Translations under genes and position numbers: made by a program
Part shown: positions 12,501-24,792 of the stretch, in pieces
Layout of the letters: each line of letters starts with the position of its first letter
How positions within the stretch are numbered: the first letter of the stretch is position 1
Source of the DNA: Parus major
Taxonomy: Eukaryota; Chordata; Aves; Passeriformes; Paridae
Reading direction: 5' to 3'
Length of the DNA: 64,000 nucleotides
NCBI RefSeq assembly: GCF_001522545.3
Contig: NC_031768.1
Coordinates: 113,974,802 to 114,038,801, forward strand
Notes under the pieces: generated by a model
Told to the model about the DNA's origin: nothing
Database searches by the model: none
The model's input: only the letters and a program-made list of their open reading frames with translations

Positions 12501-15500
12501 AACTTTTTGGTCCCAGTTTCTCCAGGAAACCACACAGCCTCTTCCTTTCTCTGTGCCACTCAGCTCAGACTTGCAGTTAAGTGAGTGACATTTTTCCAGA
12601 GTGGGAAAGCCCATGAATCCTGCACTTACATACCACATACCTGTTCTGTTTCTCACATCCTCCCACAGGTGTTCTCTATCCTTCAGATCTACATTTTCAC
12701 ATTCCCTTGTGTTGTCTCCTAGGAGTGATGCCTGGTTTATTGCATCCCAATGGCTTTTTGAGGAAATTGGGATGCTGTGCACTTCTGTCTTCTCATTTGC
12801 TTTCTGTTTTTATTTCCTTCTTGTGTCAGAAAGAGGCAAATTGTTCTTGATCCCCAAAATCTTGGGTATGTAATAAACTCCACCCTATAGTCAGTTATAC
12901 TTCTCTCAGCTATTCCATGAAGCCAGAAGGGCAAACACTCGTCCTGGGACCTAATATGGAACTATTCCAGTAGAAAAGGAAGATTTGTTCCATCCCATCT
13001 ACAGAAGCTGACAAGAAGCATGGGTTAAGAGAGACTTTAAGGATCTTTTCTGCCCTTGCCAAAAATCCTCCTTTTAACTGGAGAAAGAGTAGCCTCTTCT
13101 AGTGCCATTAACAAGAAGTAATAAGAGAAAGGCTCTGTGGGCAGCAACTGTTTCTGGAGACAGAATGAGAAGCTCTTTATGACCAAAGACAAAAAACTTG
13201 TAATATCCCAAAGACTGAAAGTAGAAGAACCTCAGGAACTAGAGGAAAATGTTTGTCTGAAAACTCAGAGTTATGATCATGATCCTCCATGTTCATGTTC
13301 CCCAAGAGAGCCAGGGGGCTGTTCATTGCCAGCTAAGAAAACTAAGCACAGGTTTTGTTTTGTAAACAGAACTTAGATGCAAGTTCTGCATTTTTTTTGT
13401 ATCCCCACTTATATTTGACATTCAAAATAAAACTAGAAAAACAGAAAAAAAATAGAAAAAAAAATAAATCAGAAATCTGGCAGCTCAGAGACCTGCAGTG
13501 CTATGATGGTTTACAGTACAGTAAGTCCAAGCTAGAAAAGCAAAAACACACCCCCCCATTTCACTCTCAGTGACTGATGATTTTCTTTACAACATTTCTT
13601 TGTCCTCCACTCAGTACTAGCGTGAAGAAATAAGAAGTTAAAAATCACAAAATTATTCTGAAATAATAATTCTTGTCTTCCCATCTAAGATTAAATACAA
13701 TAAAGAAAAACAAACAGATATTTGTGGATTGAGACCCTCATCCAAAGCCCAGTGAAATCCTTGGGAATGCTTCCAGTGACCCTAGGCTTTCATTTAGGTC
13801 TCATATAGTGAGTGATGTTTTAAAATTAATTCTAAATTAAGAGCCAAACCTCACTGGTATTTAATTTGTTGCCAGAAGCCACACAATAGACCTTTGAAGC
13901 AAAACTCTTAAAATGCCTAGAAATTCAGATTAAATGACTCACCAATGCTGAACAAATAAGGCACAACCACGCCTCCTTCTGCTCTTCAGCTCTCTTAAGA
14001 CACTATTTTCTCTGTGTTGGGTAATATAGCAAAATATTTCATTTTTAATTGTAGATTATGGCTGGCAGATGACAGAATTCTGCTAAGTGGTGACTGGTCA
14101 GACAGTGCCTTCTCTGTCTGCGGACACTTCCAACAAAAGCTGAATATTTATATAGAAAAAGTCTGTAGTCCCTTTCTCCAACAAAGCTGAGACTGGAAGC
14201 TTTGCCTAACTGGGAAGGATATCAGCAGCAGGTGGAACAGGAAGGCAGGGGGGATCTAATCCCTGCTATTTATTTTAAATAAAAATAGCATATGGTGTGT
14301 CAGGTGCCAGCAATCTGCCCAGGGAGAACAGAGAGAGTTCTGCCCCAAACTTCCTGCCCTGAAGTTGTGAAAATCTGATAGAACTCAAACATGTTGGTCT
14401 CTAAGTGGTGAAGCTCAGGAACTCAGGTTTTGTGTCCCGTGTCTGAATTCTCCAATGTCTGTAGGGGCAAAAGCATCACACTACCTTTTAATTCATTTTG
14501 GGAGAGCTTTGGGGGCAGCATCCCTTCTTGGGGATGAAGACCTAGCTTACTTAAAGGCCTCACAAAATGTGTAAGAACTTGACAGGACTAAAGCTTTTAC
14601 TTCTCTAACAAGGATAAATCTCATCAGTGGATTTAACAAAAAATATTAGCAAATCTAAAATGTGGTTTCCTAAGTTACACTTCCTCAGAAAGGCAAAAAG
14701 AACTGCAGGGACAAGCCTGAAACAAAACCTTGGGTCTGTGCATCATGATCTAAACTAAAATCTCAGTTCTGACACACACCTCTTTATTCCACAGAACAAA
14801 TCTCAGACCAAAGCCCACTTCACTCGGAGAAACTTTAAACCAGACTTTGAGGTTTAACTCACACATTACTAAAATTAAACACATTTCAAAAATGAAATGT
14901 TTTTCTTTAAATAAATCAATGAACACTTGACTTTTACAAGGCAGTATTGAGATGATGCATCATTGCATCACTCCTTCTAGCACTTCTTTAAATATCCTGG
15001 TTGAAGGACATGCTACAATTGCCAGAGTGAGTCAACAAAACTGACTCAAGAAAATTTATATAGAATTTTATCTGACCAACACAAAGCCAACAAAAAAAAG
15101 CCTCTGCATCATTGTGGTTGGTAGTGATTGATCCTGCCACGTTACTACAAACAAAGCATTTGCTCAAAGCATTTGTTTGCTTTCCTTTTACCTGGGGGAA
15201 TCTGGGATGGGTGAATGCCACAGAACTTAATGGAAACTTTTAATGCAGAAAGGTTACAGGAGCAGATTATATTTCTTGGGTGAACTGGTTTACTTTTTCA
15301 TTAGATCCACTTGTTTCTGTGGTTGGGTCAGGAGACCAAGTCTATGGAGTTAGAGTGATGCTCAGTTCTGTCTGAACTGTTTTGGAGGAAAAGACAGAAA
15401 ACTTGACACCAGAGGAAGAGATTAAAAGGTTCTACCCCTAAGCAGTGGCTGCTTTCTGTTCACATCCAGAAAGTAATTTCTCACTCCAGTTATGCAATCA

Positions 15501-18500
15501 CAATTACTTCATTTTTGATCTTCAGTTACAGCCACATTTCTTGAAAGCTGCCCAGAAAACCTGGCTGGGACTCAGGTAAAGAAAGAGAGACTGGTGAGTG
15601 AGCCGAGGAGGCGAGGTCAAGCCTGAGCTCAGAGCAGCAAGGAGAACAGAGAAAGAAGGAAGGAGCATTAAAAAATGGTGAATGGGTGTTCCTCAGTGTT
15701 GCCAGAGAGGAGTTTGTTCCCAGATGGGTCAGTTCACTTTGTCAGCAGAGAGGGAAAAGGTGGGAGAAGGAGTGGGGATAGGATGGAGAGCTGAGGCCTT
15801 TTCCCACTGCCAGCATGGAGAGCAAGAGGATGAGAGCAGATGAGGAATAGTGATCCTTGCCGTTGAGAAGGTACCCACAAAATGCCACCATCCCCAGCCA
15901 ACCCAGCTCTCCTCCAGCAGCTGGGCTTTTTATAACACCAGGACACCCACAGTGTGAAATACTGGAAAGAAGTTTGCTGGTTTTTCCAGCTCCTTCTTTC
16001 ACCTGTTTTGGGAACCAGTCCTTGAACATAGAAGAGTTGTGAGGAAATGGCTGTCATGAGGCCTTGATGTCCTGAAAAATGGCTCTTCTGACACTGTCCT
16101 GGGAGCCCAGAGTATTCAGAGACTGGAGAAGCAGCAAAATTCACAGCAGCCCCCTGGAATGGGACCTAATCCAAAATGTGAAAGCTACGAGTGATCACTG
16201 AGAAAATAAAGAAATATTTTAGTAAAGGATGTGTTTTGAAGAAACAGGCATGAGGGGAAGAAAATTCTGTAGTTGTAGGATCATGATGGTCTAAGGAAAG
16301 AACTGTGGATTAAATCTCTCTCCTTCCAAACCTTCAGCTTTCAGTTTCTATTTGAGCATGATTCCACTTTGAAAAATTAATCACACAGAGGACTCCAGAC
16401 CTCAAAGCACACCTCCACTTTCAGTAACCAATGAAACTAATAGATTCACAGAACCATTAAGGTTGGAAAAGACTTGCAAGATCATCAAGTCCAACCTTTA
16501 AATTTCTTCTTTGTTGCTTCAAGCTGCTAGAGAAACATAAATTATGCAGATCTTCATTGTGTCAACACTTCCAATAAGAGAAACTATTGAGTTGTTCTCA
16601 CAGAGTTTAATTTTGAACTGCTGCTGGTGTCTTATTTCAGAACATTTTTCTTCCCTAAAAAATACCAGTCCACAAACTATTACTGCACAGCGAAGAAATG
16701 TCTCTCTCAAAAAAAACCAAAATAGACCAATATTTTTTTTTCCTCATAGTTAAAAGCTAGACAGATGAGAGCAAGAACCTGCAGCTCTAGGTAGTAGAAA
16801 GGACATAGACCACAAATGCAAGTCAAGCTTATAGCAATAATAACCCTTCACTATCTACTGCTCCCTGCTCCCCTTTCCAGAACATCAAACAGATCCCACA
16901 AGGGAGCATCTTTGGGTTGTTACAAGCAAACAGTGAGGTCTGGTGGTGAACAAATGGGCTCTGGCAGGGTGGAACTGCTGGCACAATTCAACACTTGCAT
17001 TAAGGGAACAACACAGATTACATGGGCAGGTGTTGGAACCTGGCAGCAGTCTGGGAAGGAACTTTGGAAAGCTGTCAGAATAGTGGGGAAAGGAGGAGAG
17101 AGGAAAAGAGTTTGGGCTGTTGGGGTAAAGGCCTCATTGCACTTGGCAGCTGCAAGGCACTTTAAACGGGCCAGGTTTGTAGCCATGTATATTCAGTAGT
17201 TTAGGAAAATCGAGTTGCTGTTCCTGCCGGGGGAGGGAGCAAATGAGGGAAATCAGCAACTTCACAAACTCATCTTGAAACTTCTGTTACAGAGCTTGTA
17301 ATTCTTTAACAGTGTTAAACAGCCTGGGGATGGCACTGCAGGGTGTTGTTTCACCTCTGGCAGCTCCTGGTCCACAGCACCTGCTTTTGAAGCAGCTAAA
17401 AACTTCTCCCTATGCTCTGCATACATTTTTTAAAAAGGATACAGTAACATTTTGGTATTTTCTGTCGTTTTGGATTAGATCTCCATGTTAAAAGTAAAAC
17501 ATGAGCAGAATTTGTTCAGGCCTGGGAACTTCCCAGTCTGGTAGGAATTCTGGAATCTGCTTTCCTTTTCTGCATCTTACTTACTGAAATGTCTGCATAT
17601 CATGTTTAATAATGATCTCTGGGGTGAGATAGCTTTTTTCTATGGTCATTCTACCTGTTTGGAAAGCACAGTGCACAATGAATACTGAAGACAGCTGTAC
17701 TTCTGAAATTAATCTTGGATAACGTTATCTAAATAACATAATTTGAAAAATGAACAGACTTCTGTGAAAGGAACTTTCCTACATAAAGGGATGATTTTTA
17801 ACTCAGTGGCTAGTTGAAAGGGAAAATTTGAACATTTGTTTTATGTTATTGGGGAGAACCACCATGTGATTCCAAAACTAACATCCCAAACCAACAGTTA
17901 AGCAAAGAAAAACAAAAACAAAAAACAAAAACCATCCAGGAATGAGACAGCAAGCACTTAAAAGCCTTTTACATGTGAAAGGAATTTAATATGAGAAATG
18001 TAGCTTATCCAAATACATAATTCTGGTTTTTATATTTCATGGCTATTTGCTTAGAAATTTTCAGGCATGTGGAGCTGGACACAATTTTAAAAAATTACAA
18101 ATTGTATTTTTCTGTAGCTGAGGAAATAGTTTCTACAGAACCATGACCAGCATTTTGAAGTGCATCAACACAAACTATATTAAAATGCATAACAACACTT
18201 TTTGGCTATTAATTATATATTAACTTTGTTCCAGTGCTCTCGACTGGCTTTTGGGAAGTTCTGCTCTGTTCAATATGGGTAAGGTTTGCTTTCTGCCCTA
18301 GAGGCAGTTCCTTAAGCTTCCAACTGCCAGGAATATGCTGTGCTCACTGTGACACATAGAAAAGAGAGAAAACAGCTCTTCTAAATAACTTTCTAAAAGC
18401 AGTGGGATGTCACGGAGCAGTAGAAAAGGTACAAGAGTGCAGTTTTCACAAACAAAGAATAGAGACTGCTAACTCATCTTGATAGAAACAAGGATATTTT

Positions 18501-19252
18501 CCCAGTTCTTGCAGTTACTTTGCAGTGATGCAACACCCTCCCAGGAATCACGTCTGTGATTTCTGGGTGACAGCTGGTGCCTCTGCTCCCTGGGAAGGGA
18601 CTCCCCTGTGCCGGTGCTACGAGGCTTCCCTCCTAGCAGAGAGAAGTGCGGCACTTGCTCGCTCTCTCAGGGCCCGACTCCAAGTCTCCAGGAGAAAGTG
18701 GGAACCTTTCCAGGGACTTCCACGCACTTTTGGTCAGGCCCTGGCCGATCCACGCACAGCGCTCCCACCGCGCAGCGACAGCTCAGCTCCTCGTGTCCCT
18801 TCCCACCTGGCCCCTCTGGAAGCCCTTAAACCCTCGCCTCCTTCCTGCCTTCTCCACGGCCCATCGGAGCCGCGCTCTCCGGGGTGCAGGCCCGGGACAC
18901 GGCCCCGCCGAGGGGTTACGGAACGCCGAGCGCCCCGGGGACCGCGCGGCTCCGTGCGGCGCTCCGCCCGGGAGCCCGCGGCCCCCGCCCTGGCTGTGCC
19001 GGGTCCTCCCGGGGCATTGCGGGGGGCTGACAGCCCCCGCCAGAGCCTGCCCGCCTCCGCCCAGCCCCTCGGAGCTCCGCAGCCCCCCGCACCCGGGGGC
19101 CCGTCCCTCGGAGCGCGCTCCGTACCTGAGAAGTCGGCGAGAGCCGCGACCTCCGTCCCGCACACAAGAACCACGCAGGACAGGAGGCGGAGGAGCTGCC
19201 CGGTCTCTACCTGTGCGGGGCGTGGGTGTTGCCCCGCATCCCCGTCCCTCAT
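6334..19252 (-). CDS. EVA1C: EVA1C, first two coding exons (5' part of gene)
   Basis: EVA1C (formerly FAM176C/C21orf63) is a type I membrane protein with two SUEL-type galactose-binding lectin domains. Its worm homologue EVA-1 is a co-receptor for Slit with Robo, and the mammalian protein binds heparin. Only codons 1-108 are here, joined from 19252-19126 and 6530-6334. Seen: a start in good context (A at -3), a short N-terminus, a hydrophobic run LLRLLSCVVLVC that looks like a signal peptide, then the first half of lectin domain 1 with the family cysteines and the motif YGQD (exon 2). The exon 1/exon 2 join splits a Gly codon and stays in frame. The N-terminal motif QHPRP, the end ADFSGYLTKLLQNH and the exon 2 end all match the human protein as I remember it. 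Exon 3, expected to begin with a KVLDEC-like sequence, was not found in 1-6333. Divergent to URB1, as in human. Confidence 0.93.
6754..6771. repeat. (CAG)6 microsatellite
   Basis: Six uninterrupted CAG triplets on the plus strand (CTG on the EVA1C sense strand), about 220 bp upstream of exon 2 within intron 1. Confidence 0.95.
7268..7430 (-). mobile_element. CR1 LINE fragment (3' end), EVA1C intron 1
   Basis: It starts with AATCATTGAATGGCTTGGGTTGG, the reverse complement of a CR1 3' end, and continues with the typical CCTGCCACCTGCCACTAGA and GGCCTTGAACACTTGCAGGG blocks. Diverged and 5' truncated, as most CR1 copies are. Confidence 0.88.
14952..14970. promoter_or_regulatory. Overlapping ATF/C/EBP-like sites
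   Basis: The 12-bp palindrome ATGATGCATCAT overlaps ATTGCATCA, which on the minus strand reads TGATGCAAT, the composite element bound by ATF4-C/EBP dimers. It is in EVA1C intron 1. Sequence match only. Confidence 0.3.
16443..16500 (-). mobile_element. Short CR1 3' fragment, EVA1C intron 1
   Basis: About 58 bp with CAGAACCATTAAGGTTGG and GATCATCAAGTCCAACC, the end block of a CR1 subfamily, in reverse orientation. Confidence 0.75.
19126..19252 (-). CDS. EVA1C: EVA1C exon 1 (coding part)
   Basis: 127 nt encoding residues 1-42 plus one base. The ATG at 19252-19250 has an ACC context. The frame stays open for 144 codons upstream of it, but that is CpG-island sequence with no family resemblance, so I chose the ATG whose product aligns with the human N-terminus. 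The donor on the minus strand is CAG|GTACG at 19126/19125. The product carries the probable signal peptide. Confidence 0.9.
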
Positions 19253-19380
19253 GGTGCGGGAGAGGGCGGCTCGGGGCGGGGGGCAGACCCGCCGCTTCAC
19301 ATGGTGCAGCCGGCCCCGGCTGGCGGTGCGGCCCCCCCGGGCCGCCGGGAGCCCTCGGGGCTGCCCCTGCCCCGCGCGGG

Positions 19381-19425
19381 AGAAGGAGGAGGAAGAGGAG
19401 AAGGGGGAGAAGGAGGGCGAGGGCG
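19381..19425. repeat. Purine-rich GGA/GAG tract
   Basis: An almost pure purine run on the plus strand of about 45 nt, 130-175 bp upstream of the EVA1C start. On the EVA1C sense strand it is a CT-rich tract of the kind often found in TATA-less promoters. Confidence 0.7.
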
Positions 19426-19500
19426 GAGCAGCCCTGCCAGCGGCCGCGGCGGGAGCGGCTCCAGCCGGCTCGGGCACTCGGGACGCGGGGGCGGCGGGGA

Positions 19501-19530
19501 AGGGACGGGAAGGGACGGGAAGGGACGCGG
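19501..19530. repeat. Decamer repeat in EVA1C CpG island
   Basis: Two exact copies of AGGGACGGGA followed by a diverged third copy (AGGGACGCGG). The G runs on the plus strand could contribute to quadruplex formation in the promoter region. Confidence 0.8.
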
Positions 19531-19585
19531 GCTCCCGGCGGCGCCGCGCCGGGCACTGCCCTCGGCGCGCATCGTGCGGCCGGGC

Positions 19586-19592
19586 TGACTCA
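19586..19592. promoter_or_regulatory. AP-1/NF-E2-type site, TGACTCA
   Basis: A perfect TGACTCA lies in the context GCTGACTCAG, the core bound by Jun/Fos and, with the flanking GC, by small-Maf dimers. It is 334 bp upstream of the EVA1C start codon, within the CpG island. A 7-bp site is expected by chance every few kilobases, so function is a guess. Confidence 0.35.
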
Positions 19593-19740
19593 GACCCGGC
19601 CGCACCTCGCCCGCCCTCCCCGGCTCTCCCCACCCCTCCCCGAGCAGACCGCGCCTCCCTCCCGGTCGAGAGGCTCGATTTCACCGTCTCGCCCCTCGTT
19701 TGGCTCGTTTGGCAACGGCTGGAGGACTGTCACGGACTTA

Positions 19741-19753
19741 CACACACACACAC
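19741..19753. repeat. Short (CA)n run
   Basis: Six to seven CA units at the edge of the EVA1C CpG island. Confidence 0.8.
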
Positions 19754-22573
19754 CGCCACTCGTGACGGCATTTCCCCGCTTGTGTTTTTCCCGAGACAGG
19801 TGCAAGGTGCTGCCCATCACTCCCTGTCCCCCGCAGCCCATCTTCCCTGCTTTCCCTACTCCAGATGCCCTCGGCCCTCGTGCCAGACTCTGCCAAGTCT
19901 GATGAGGGATTTCAGGAGGCAAGCAACACTCTTCCACGCAGCAAAAGGACCTTCTCACAGCCCCGCAGCTTTACGATTCTAGTTCAGCATGCCTTGAGTT
20001 TGAAGTGTGTAGGCTTGCCTTAAAGTTTTCACTGCAAACTGAGGAAACATCTTGAAGTTACTTTGAGAGAGTTCAAGTTGTTCCCTGAAATCTTTTGTGA
20101 TACAGAAAAGTGAACCAACAAGAAGTTCAAACAAATTGTCATTACTACCTGCTAAACTACCTTCAAATGTAATTTGGTGCTTTTTTAAGGTATGAGGGAC
20201 TCAAGGGAATAAATCAGGATACTCATTTCCCAGTTCCTGTAAGAGCTGTCCTCAGGGAAGAGAGCTTAGAGCCAACACTGGGAAAATGGGGCATGAAAGC
20301 ATCTTTTTTCCTGGGGCTGTGCTGGGGTGTAAAGTGTGTAAACATGAATATCCAGCTGTTTACATCCTGCCATGCATGTTCACACTGATCTTTCTCCTGA
20401 AAAAAAAACCCCACAAGTGAGTAGGTGAAAGATAATGGAACCAAACAAATTGTGTTAAATCTATTCCTCTCCTCCTTTCCAACCAAAGTTGGAACACATC
20501 CAGATTTGAATTTCTAACATTTGGCACCTCTTTTCAGAGGTTACACTGAACTTTGACCAACTTGGTCTTCATGTTTGAATCTGAATCCACTTTTGTTCCT
20601 CACCCTCTCCCTCTTCACACACAGAAAAACGACAGGGTAACACATTTATTAGACTATGCTTCCTTAGTCTTGGGCAGATAAGAGCAAAACAGGTTTCACA
20701 TGAACCTGTCCGAGGTCAGGGACATTCCATCAAGTGTTACTGAACTCAGACAAATGGCATCAAAGGTTCCGAAGTAACAGTATAAAATCACTCTGAAATG
20801 TCTGCAACCACAAACATAGATGGGGAGAGAACAGTAGCTCTGCAGGTGAAGCCCTGGCTTCTGGCTGCTTCAGATAAGGACAGTGTTTGCCTCTGAACTG
20901 AGCCAGTTACCCTCTGCCTTCCAGGTGGGGAATTGGAAGGAGACTTGTGGGAATCTCCCCCACTCCCCTCCTTTTCCCCCTAGACCTTGCCTTACCTCAC
21001 CATTCAACCTGACACTTGCTGTCTCATGTCAGTCCCACCAAAGGCAGAAATGAATGCTGGGGGACACGTAGCACAGATTTTTACAAAGAAAGCATTTGGA
21101 GACTATACTTGGATCCTCTAGAAAGGCGTTTAGATGATTAGGGTGAACTTACCTGTCTATCCCAGCTTCCTAGCTGCCATAACTACATACCTGCCATAAC
21201 TTCATGTGAGTGCAGTCAGACCATTTGTGGCTTCAGGATGCCAAACCTCCACTCCCTATACAGCCAATGGAGAGATATCTCATATTCAGGCCACCTGCTA
21301 CAGCTCTAACAGGAAGTGTTTCACCTCCTTCTCCCACATCTGCTCTTTAATCCCTGTAACATTGATGTCAATAATTACCACTCAGTCTGTTGTGCGTGAC
21401 TGGGTAGGCAATGGATCTGTGACAAATACATAATCAATGCAGAAGAATTTATAAAGCATCAAAAATAACTGGGAAATATCCCATACTTGTGCTTGAAAGG
21501 CTCTGAATTCCTGCCAGGGCTGTTGCCTGATGAGCACTTGTGAGTCTTCTCTTCCCAGTGAGATAACACAGCTTTTTCTAGCCTGGTGGTACTGTAGGCA
21601 AAAGACCATCCCAAGTGCAGGAATGGGCCTGGTATGCTTTTGGCACTGTGCAGTTATAACCCAAAGGCTGTTTCCAAGTGGAATGGCTAAACTAGGAGAA
21701 GTTTGAAATGCAGGTAGCCTCCAGGGAGGTGAAGCAGGGAGAGTTGAATGACAGCAGAAGAGGCAGCTGGGTGGTCCTGCTTGTAGACATTGGCCTTCCA
21801 GGGAAGCCTTCCTACGGAGGAGGAAAACTTATGGACACCGTGGCTGACAGGACTGAGGACAATGCATTTTTTAGAATGGCATTGATATTTTTTATATAGA
21901 TATACTTTTTTTATTTTTCTTTCCCCTCTAAATTTGGGCTACTTTGCTATTCAACATACACCTAAAACCAAGTAACCTAAAATATATAAAGTATTTTTGC
22001 AAATCTCTGCTATTCCCTGTGATGGGTAGTGCTTCAATTGTAAACTTGGGGACAATAGTGTAAAACACAAAGGCAGGAAGGGAGAAAGTGTTAATCGTGA
22101 TGTGTAAAATGTGTCTCTTTGCGGCAGCCTTGAAAGCAGCTCCTACAAGCTGGCATTGCTCAGCTGCTGGAAGACAATATAACTAATCCAGACATGTTCA
22201 GCATGTAGAATTACAGAATCTCAGCCTTGTCCTTTCCTCACGAGCAACAGGAATTAGATTCCCTTTTTTCCCCAAAGAAAAAATCACATGAAAGTCTAGA
22301 AGTTAGAATATCCAGGAGAGATATCACATCTGCTTCAGACAGTTTCTCTTTTGAACTTGGGGGAAAAATAAATTATTTCACAGTGCCAGAAATACAGGAA
22401 TTGTGTTGTTATATGGAAGCTTTGCAAAAGCAAAGCCACAATCTGAGTACTTAACTTCTTTTTCTCCATATTATTCATTTTTCCCTGAACTTCAGCCAAA
22501 CTGCCAATAAACTCATATCATGGCTTAGTCTATGGAAATTCCAATAAAATTAGTACATCAGTTAAGAAGTAAA

Positions 22574-22625
22574 CAATGTGAAATAAAAGAAAGTGAATGT
22601 GAAAAAAAAGAATGTGAAATAAAAT
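22574..22625. repeat. Degenerate AATGTGAAA repeat
   Basis: Three spaced copies of AATGTGAAA, two extended to AATGTGAAATAAAA, in A-rich intergenic sequence. Confidence 0.7.
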
Positions 22626-23264
22626 AGATGGTTGATTTAGACAGCCTAAAATGTTTTCTCCCCTATAAGTTTTTAAGAGCTGATATTCATAATTTTCATT
22701 CTGTTCTCCCAGAATAAAGTTTCCAGTAAGTTCCCTAATGTTCTTTTTGGCTTTTGAGGATTAAAACAAAAAAATAAATAAAATCTAAGAACAAACCCCC
22801 AGGCTTTTCCCACATTTTTAAAAGCTTTATATTCCTGCATTCTGACACAGACAGAATCTACAGGACAGTTCAAACAAGTGGGTTGCTATCCTCTCTCTGT
22901 TTCTATGGAAATGAGTGTCAGGCCATTTAAAACAAAGCACATACTTTACAGTAATCACTATATGGTGATTATTTAAAATAACAGAGCACATTTTTCCCAA
23001 TCCAACCTCTATTTCTATGGATACAAGCTGAAAATAGTTGTAGAGAAGCCTTTTCCATAGTTTTTCCTAACTCTAAATGTTTTTCGGATGCTCTAAGTTC
23101 TCACAAGGTACTATTGATAATAAGATCTAACAATACCTTCAAGTGTGCTGTAATTTGAACTTGAGAAGACCAATTCTGTGAGTTAGGAAAACATTCTTGT
23201 GTGTGTAAACAGAAATTTGAATGAATACTGAGTGCAGTATCCCACCCAGCAGGTTTAGAAGGAG

Positions 23265-23301
23265 TGGAAATATTTCTTGGAAATATTTTCTGGAAATATT
23301 T
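23265..23301. repeat. Triple TGGAAATATTT repeat
   Basis: Three copies of TGGAAATATTT start at 23265, 23278 and 23291, a 13-bp period. Intergenic. Confidence 0.8.
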
Positions 23302-24765
23302 GTTTTCTGCTATTTTTTGACTCACTTCAGAGCGTGCGAACTCAGCTAAAGAAGGTTTGAGTTTTGTGGTCATGAGCTGCTCCTTGGCCAAATTTGTGAT
23401 AACACCATAGAGACCCTGACCGCTTCACAAGACAGAAGATGTGACCCATGAAGTTTGTAAAGCCAATCTCCTCACATTTCATTTGGAATGAAACCTCACT
23501 CCATTTCCTCCCCAGATGCAGCAGAAAGTCCCCACTCCTCACCCTCCCGAATGCTGCCAGTCTTGCTGGCACTACTCCTGTACACAGATTATTTTTTTCC
23601 TAGCAGTGAACCTGGCACTTGTATAGACATGAAGTAACAGGCATGTCCCATCTTACAGAGCTTACTGCTGGAAACAAGAGAAAACATGACCTAAGGTGGA
23701 GACAGAACAAATACACCAAGGAAAAGGTCCTGGCTTTGTTGTTATTGCCCTCTTAAAGCACCCAAGTTGTCCCTGGTCACTTCCTGACATGATGCTTCAA
23801 AGACACACTGGGAGAGACACCATGTGTCTTGCCTCAGTTTAGGAAGGACGTTAGGACAGAGTTGCTGGGTGGACCACGGTCTTGGAAATCAACCTCCTTG
23901 TGAAAGTGCTTTATTACAGTTTTATGAGCCTGCCTTTGATGGGTTGTTGTCACTGTTCCCCTTTAATGAGTATTTGAGCTAAGATTTTCCAAAATGACTA
24001 ATGATTATGTATTTGAAATTCAAGACTGAAGCTTTTTAAAGCCGCACAATCAATGTCAAAACAGAAAAAACTGTGGCTTTTCCAAGAGCCTTGAAAAAAT
24101 CAGGCTTCAATGTCTCTCAAGTTAGGTATGCAAAGGCATGGAAATCCAGCAGTGTTTCAGAAAAGAGTAGCCCATGTCAGTATCTGTGAAATCAGTGAGA
24201 CTTAATAGTTTGGAGATCCAGACCTTAGATTAATTTGACCTGAGCACTGTGAACTTAGAAGCAAATAACAACATTTGAAAATAATATTGCAGTGTTTGTA
24301 AGTGCCTGCTTTTCCCATCAGGACTGTAAGGGTTCCCTGGTAAATTCTGTGACTCAGTGACTGTGTCAAACTAACTCAGACTGGATGATGCTTGAAGATT
24401 ATTCCATGTGTAGAACATGGGAAGGATTTCAATACACAGAAGATATCCTGAGTATCGCAGTAGATATTCAGAGGTGCTTTCAGCGTATGCCTCCTCTAGC
24501 TCTTCACAGCCTGCTCATTGACCTCCCCACTTTTCTGTCCTCTTCCCTTCTTTTCTGATCCTTCCACCCATCTTCAGCACCTGAGCATACAGTCCAGTTC
24601 CAGATTCACACCATGCTCTGACTCAAACCCCTGATGCTCATAATGCCTTGTCGGCAGATCCTTCCATATTGACAGGCTCTAATATTTTCATGGGAGGAAG
24701 GTAAATTGCCATCAGTCACTCCTAAAATGCATTCCTTGCACTCCAGCTGGAATAACTGTGGGATT

Positions 24766-24792
24766 GGAGGAGGAGGGGGAAGAGGAGGAGAT
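24766..24792. repeat. GGA-rich purine run
   Basis: A pure-purine simple repeat of GGA/GGGGAA units in the intergenic region. Confidence 0.75.

Larger units (their letters stand above)
6531..19125 (-). other. EVA1C: EVA1C intron 1
   Basis: About 12.6 kb between exons 1 and 2. It holds two CR1 fragments (7268-7430 and 16443-16500), a (CAG)6 run at 6754-6771, A-rich runs near 13430-13475 and 17900-17932, and an ATF/C/EBP-like site near 14953-14970. No coding sequence was recognised. The longest open frame (8249-8797, minus) shows no similarity I know of. Confidence 0.75.
18780..19700. promoter_or_regulatory. EVA1C: CpG island over EVA1C exon 1 and promoter
   Basis: Base composition changes sharply to GC-rich with dense CG dinucleotides, in contrast to AT-rich flanks on both sides. 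It covers exon 1 and at least 400 bp upstream of the EVA1C start. It includes GC boxes (for example 19271-19282), a purine-rich GGA/GAG tract (19381-19425) and a short decamer repeat (19501-19530). No TATA box is evident. The boundaries are approximate, and the transcription start cannot be placed from sequence alone. Confidence 0.85.

Noticed and set aside
15734..16144. 136-codon minus-strand frame
   Set aside because: No recognisable domain; intronic.
18525..19982. 485-codon open frame on the plus strand, and long frames on both strands nearby
   Set aside because: It covers the CpG island, where stop codons are rare. The product is Pro/Arg/Ala/Gly-rich with no family resemblance, and EVA1C exon 1 lies antisense to it.
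22227..22454. 76-residue frame with protein-like composition in the intergenic region
   Set aside because: It has no ATG at its start and I do not recognise it. It could be a remnant or an unknown exon, but nothing supports that.
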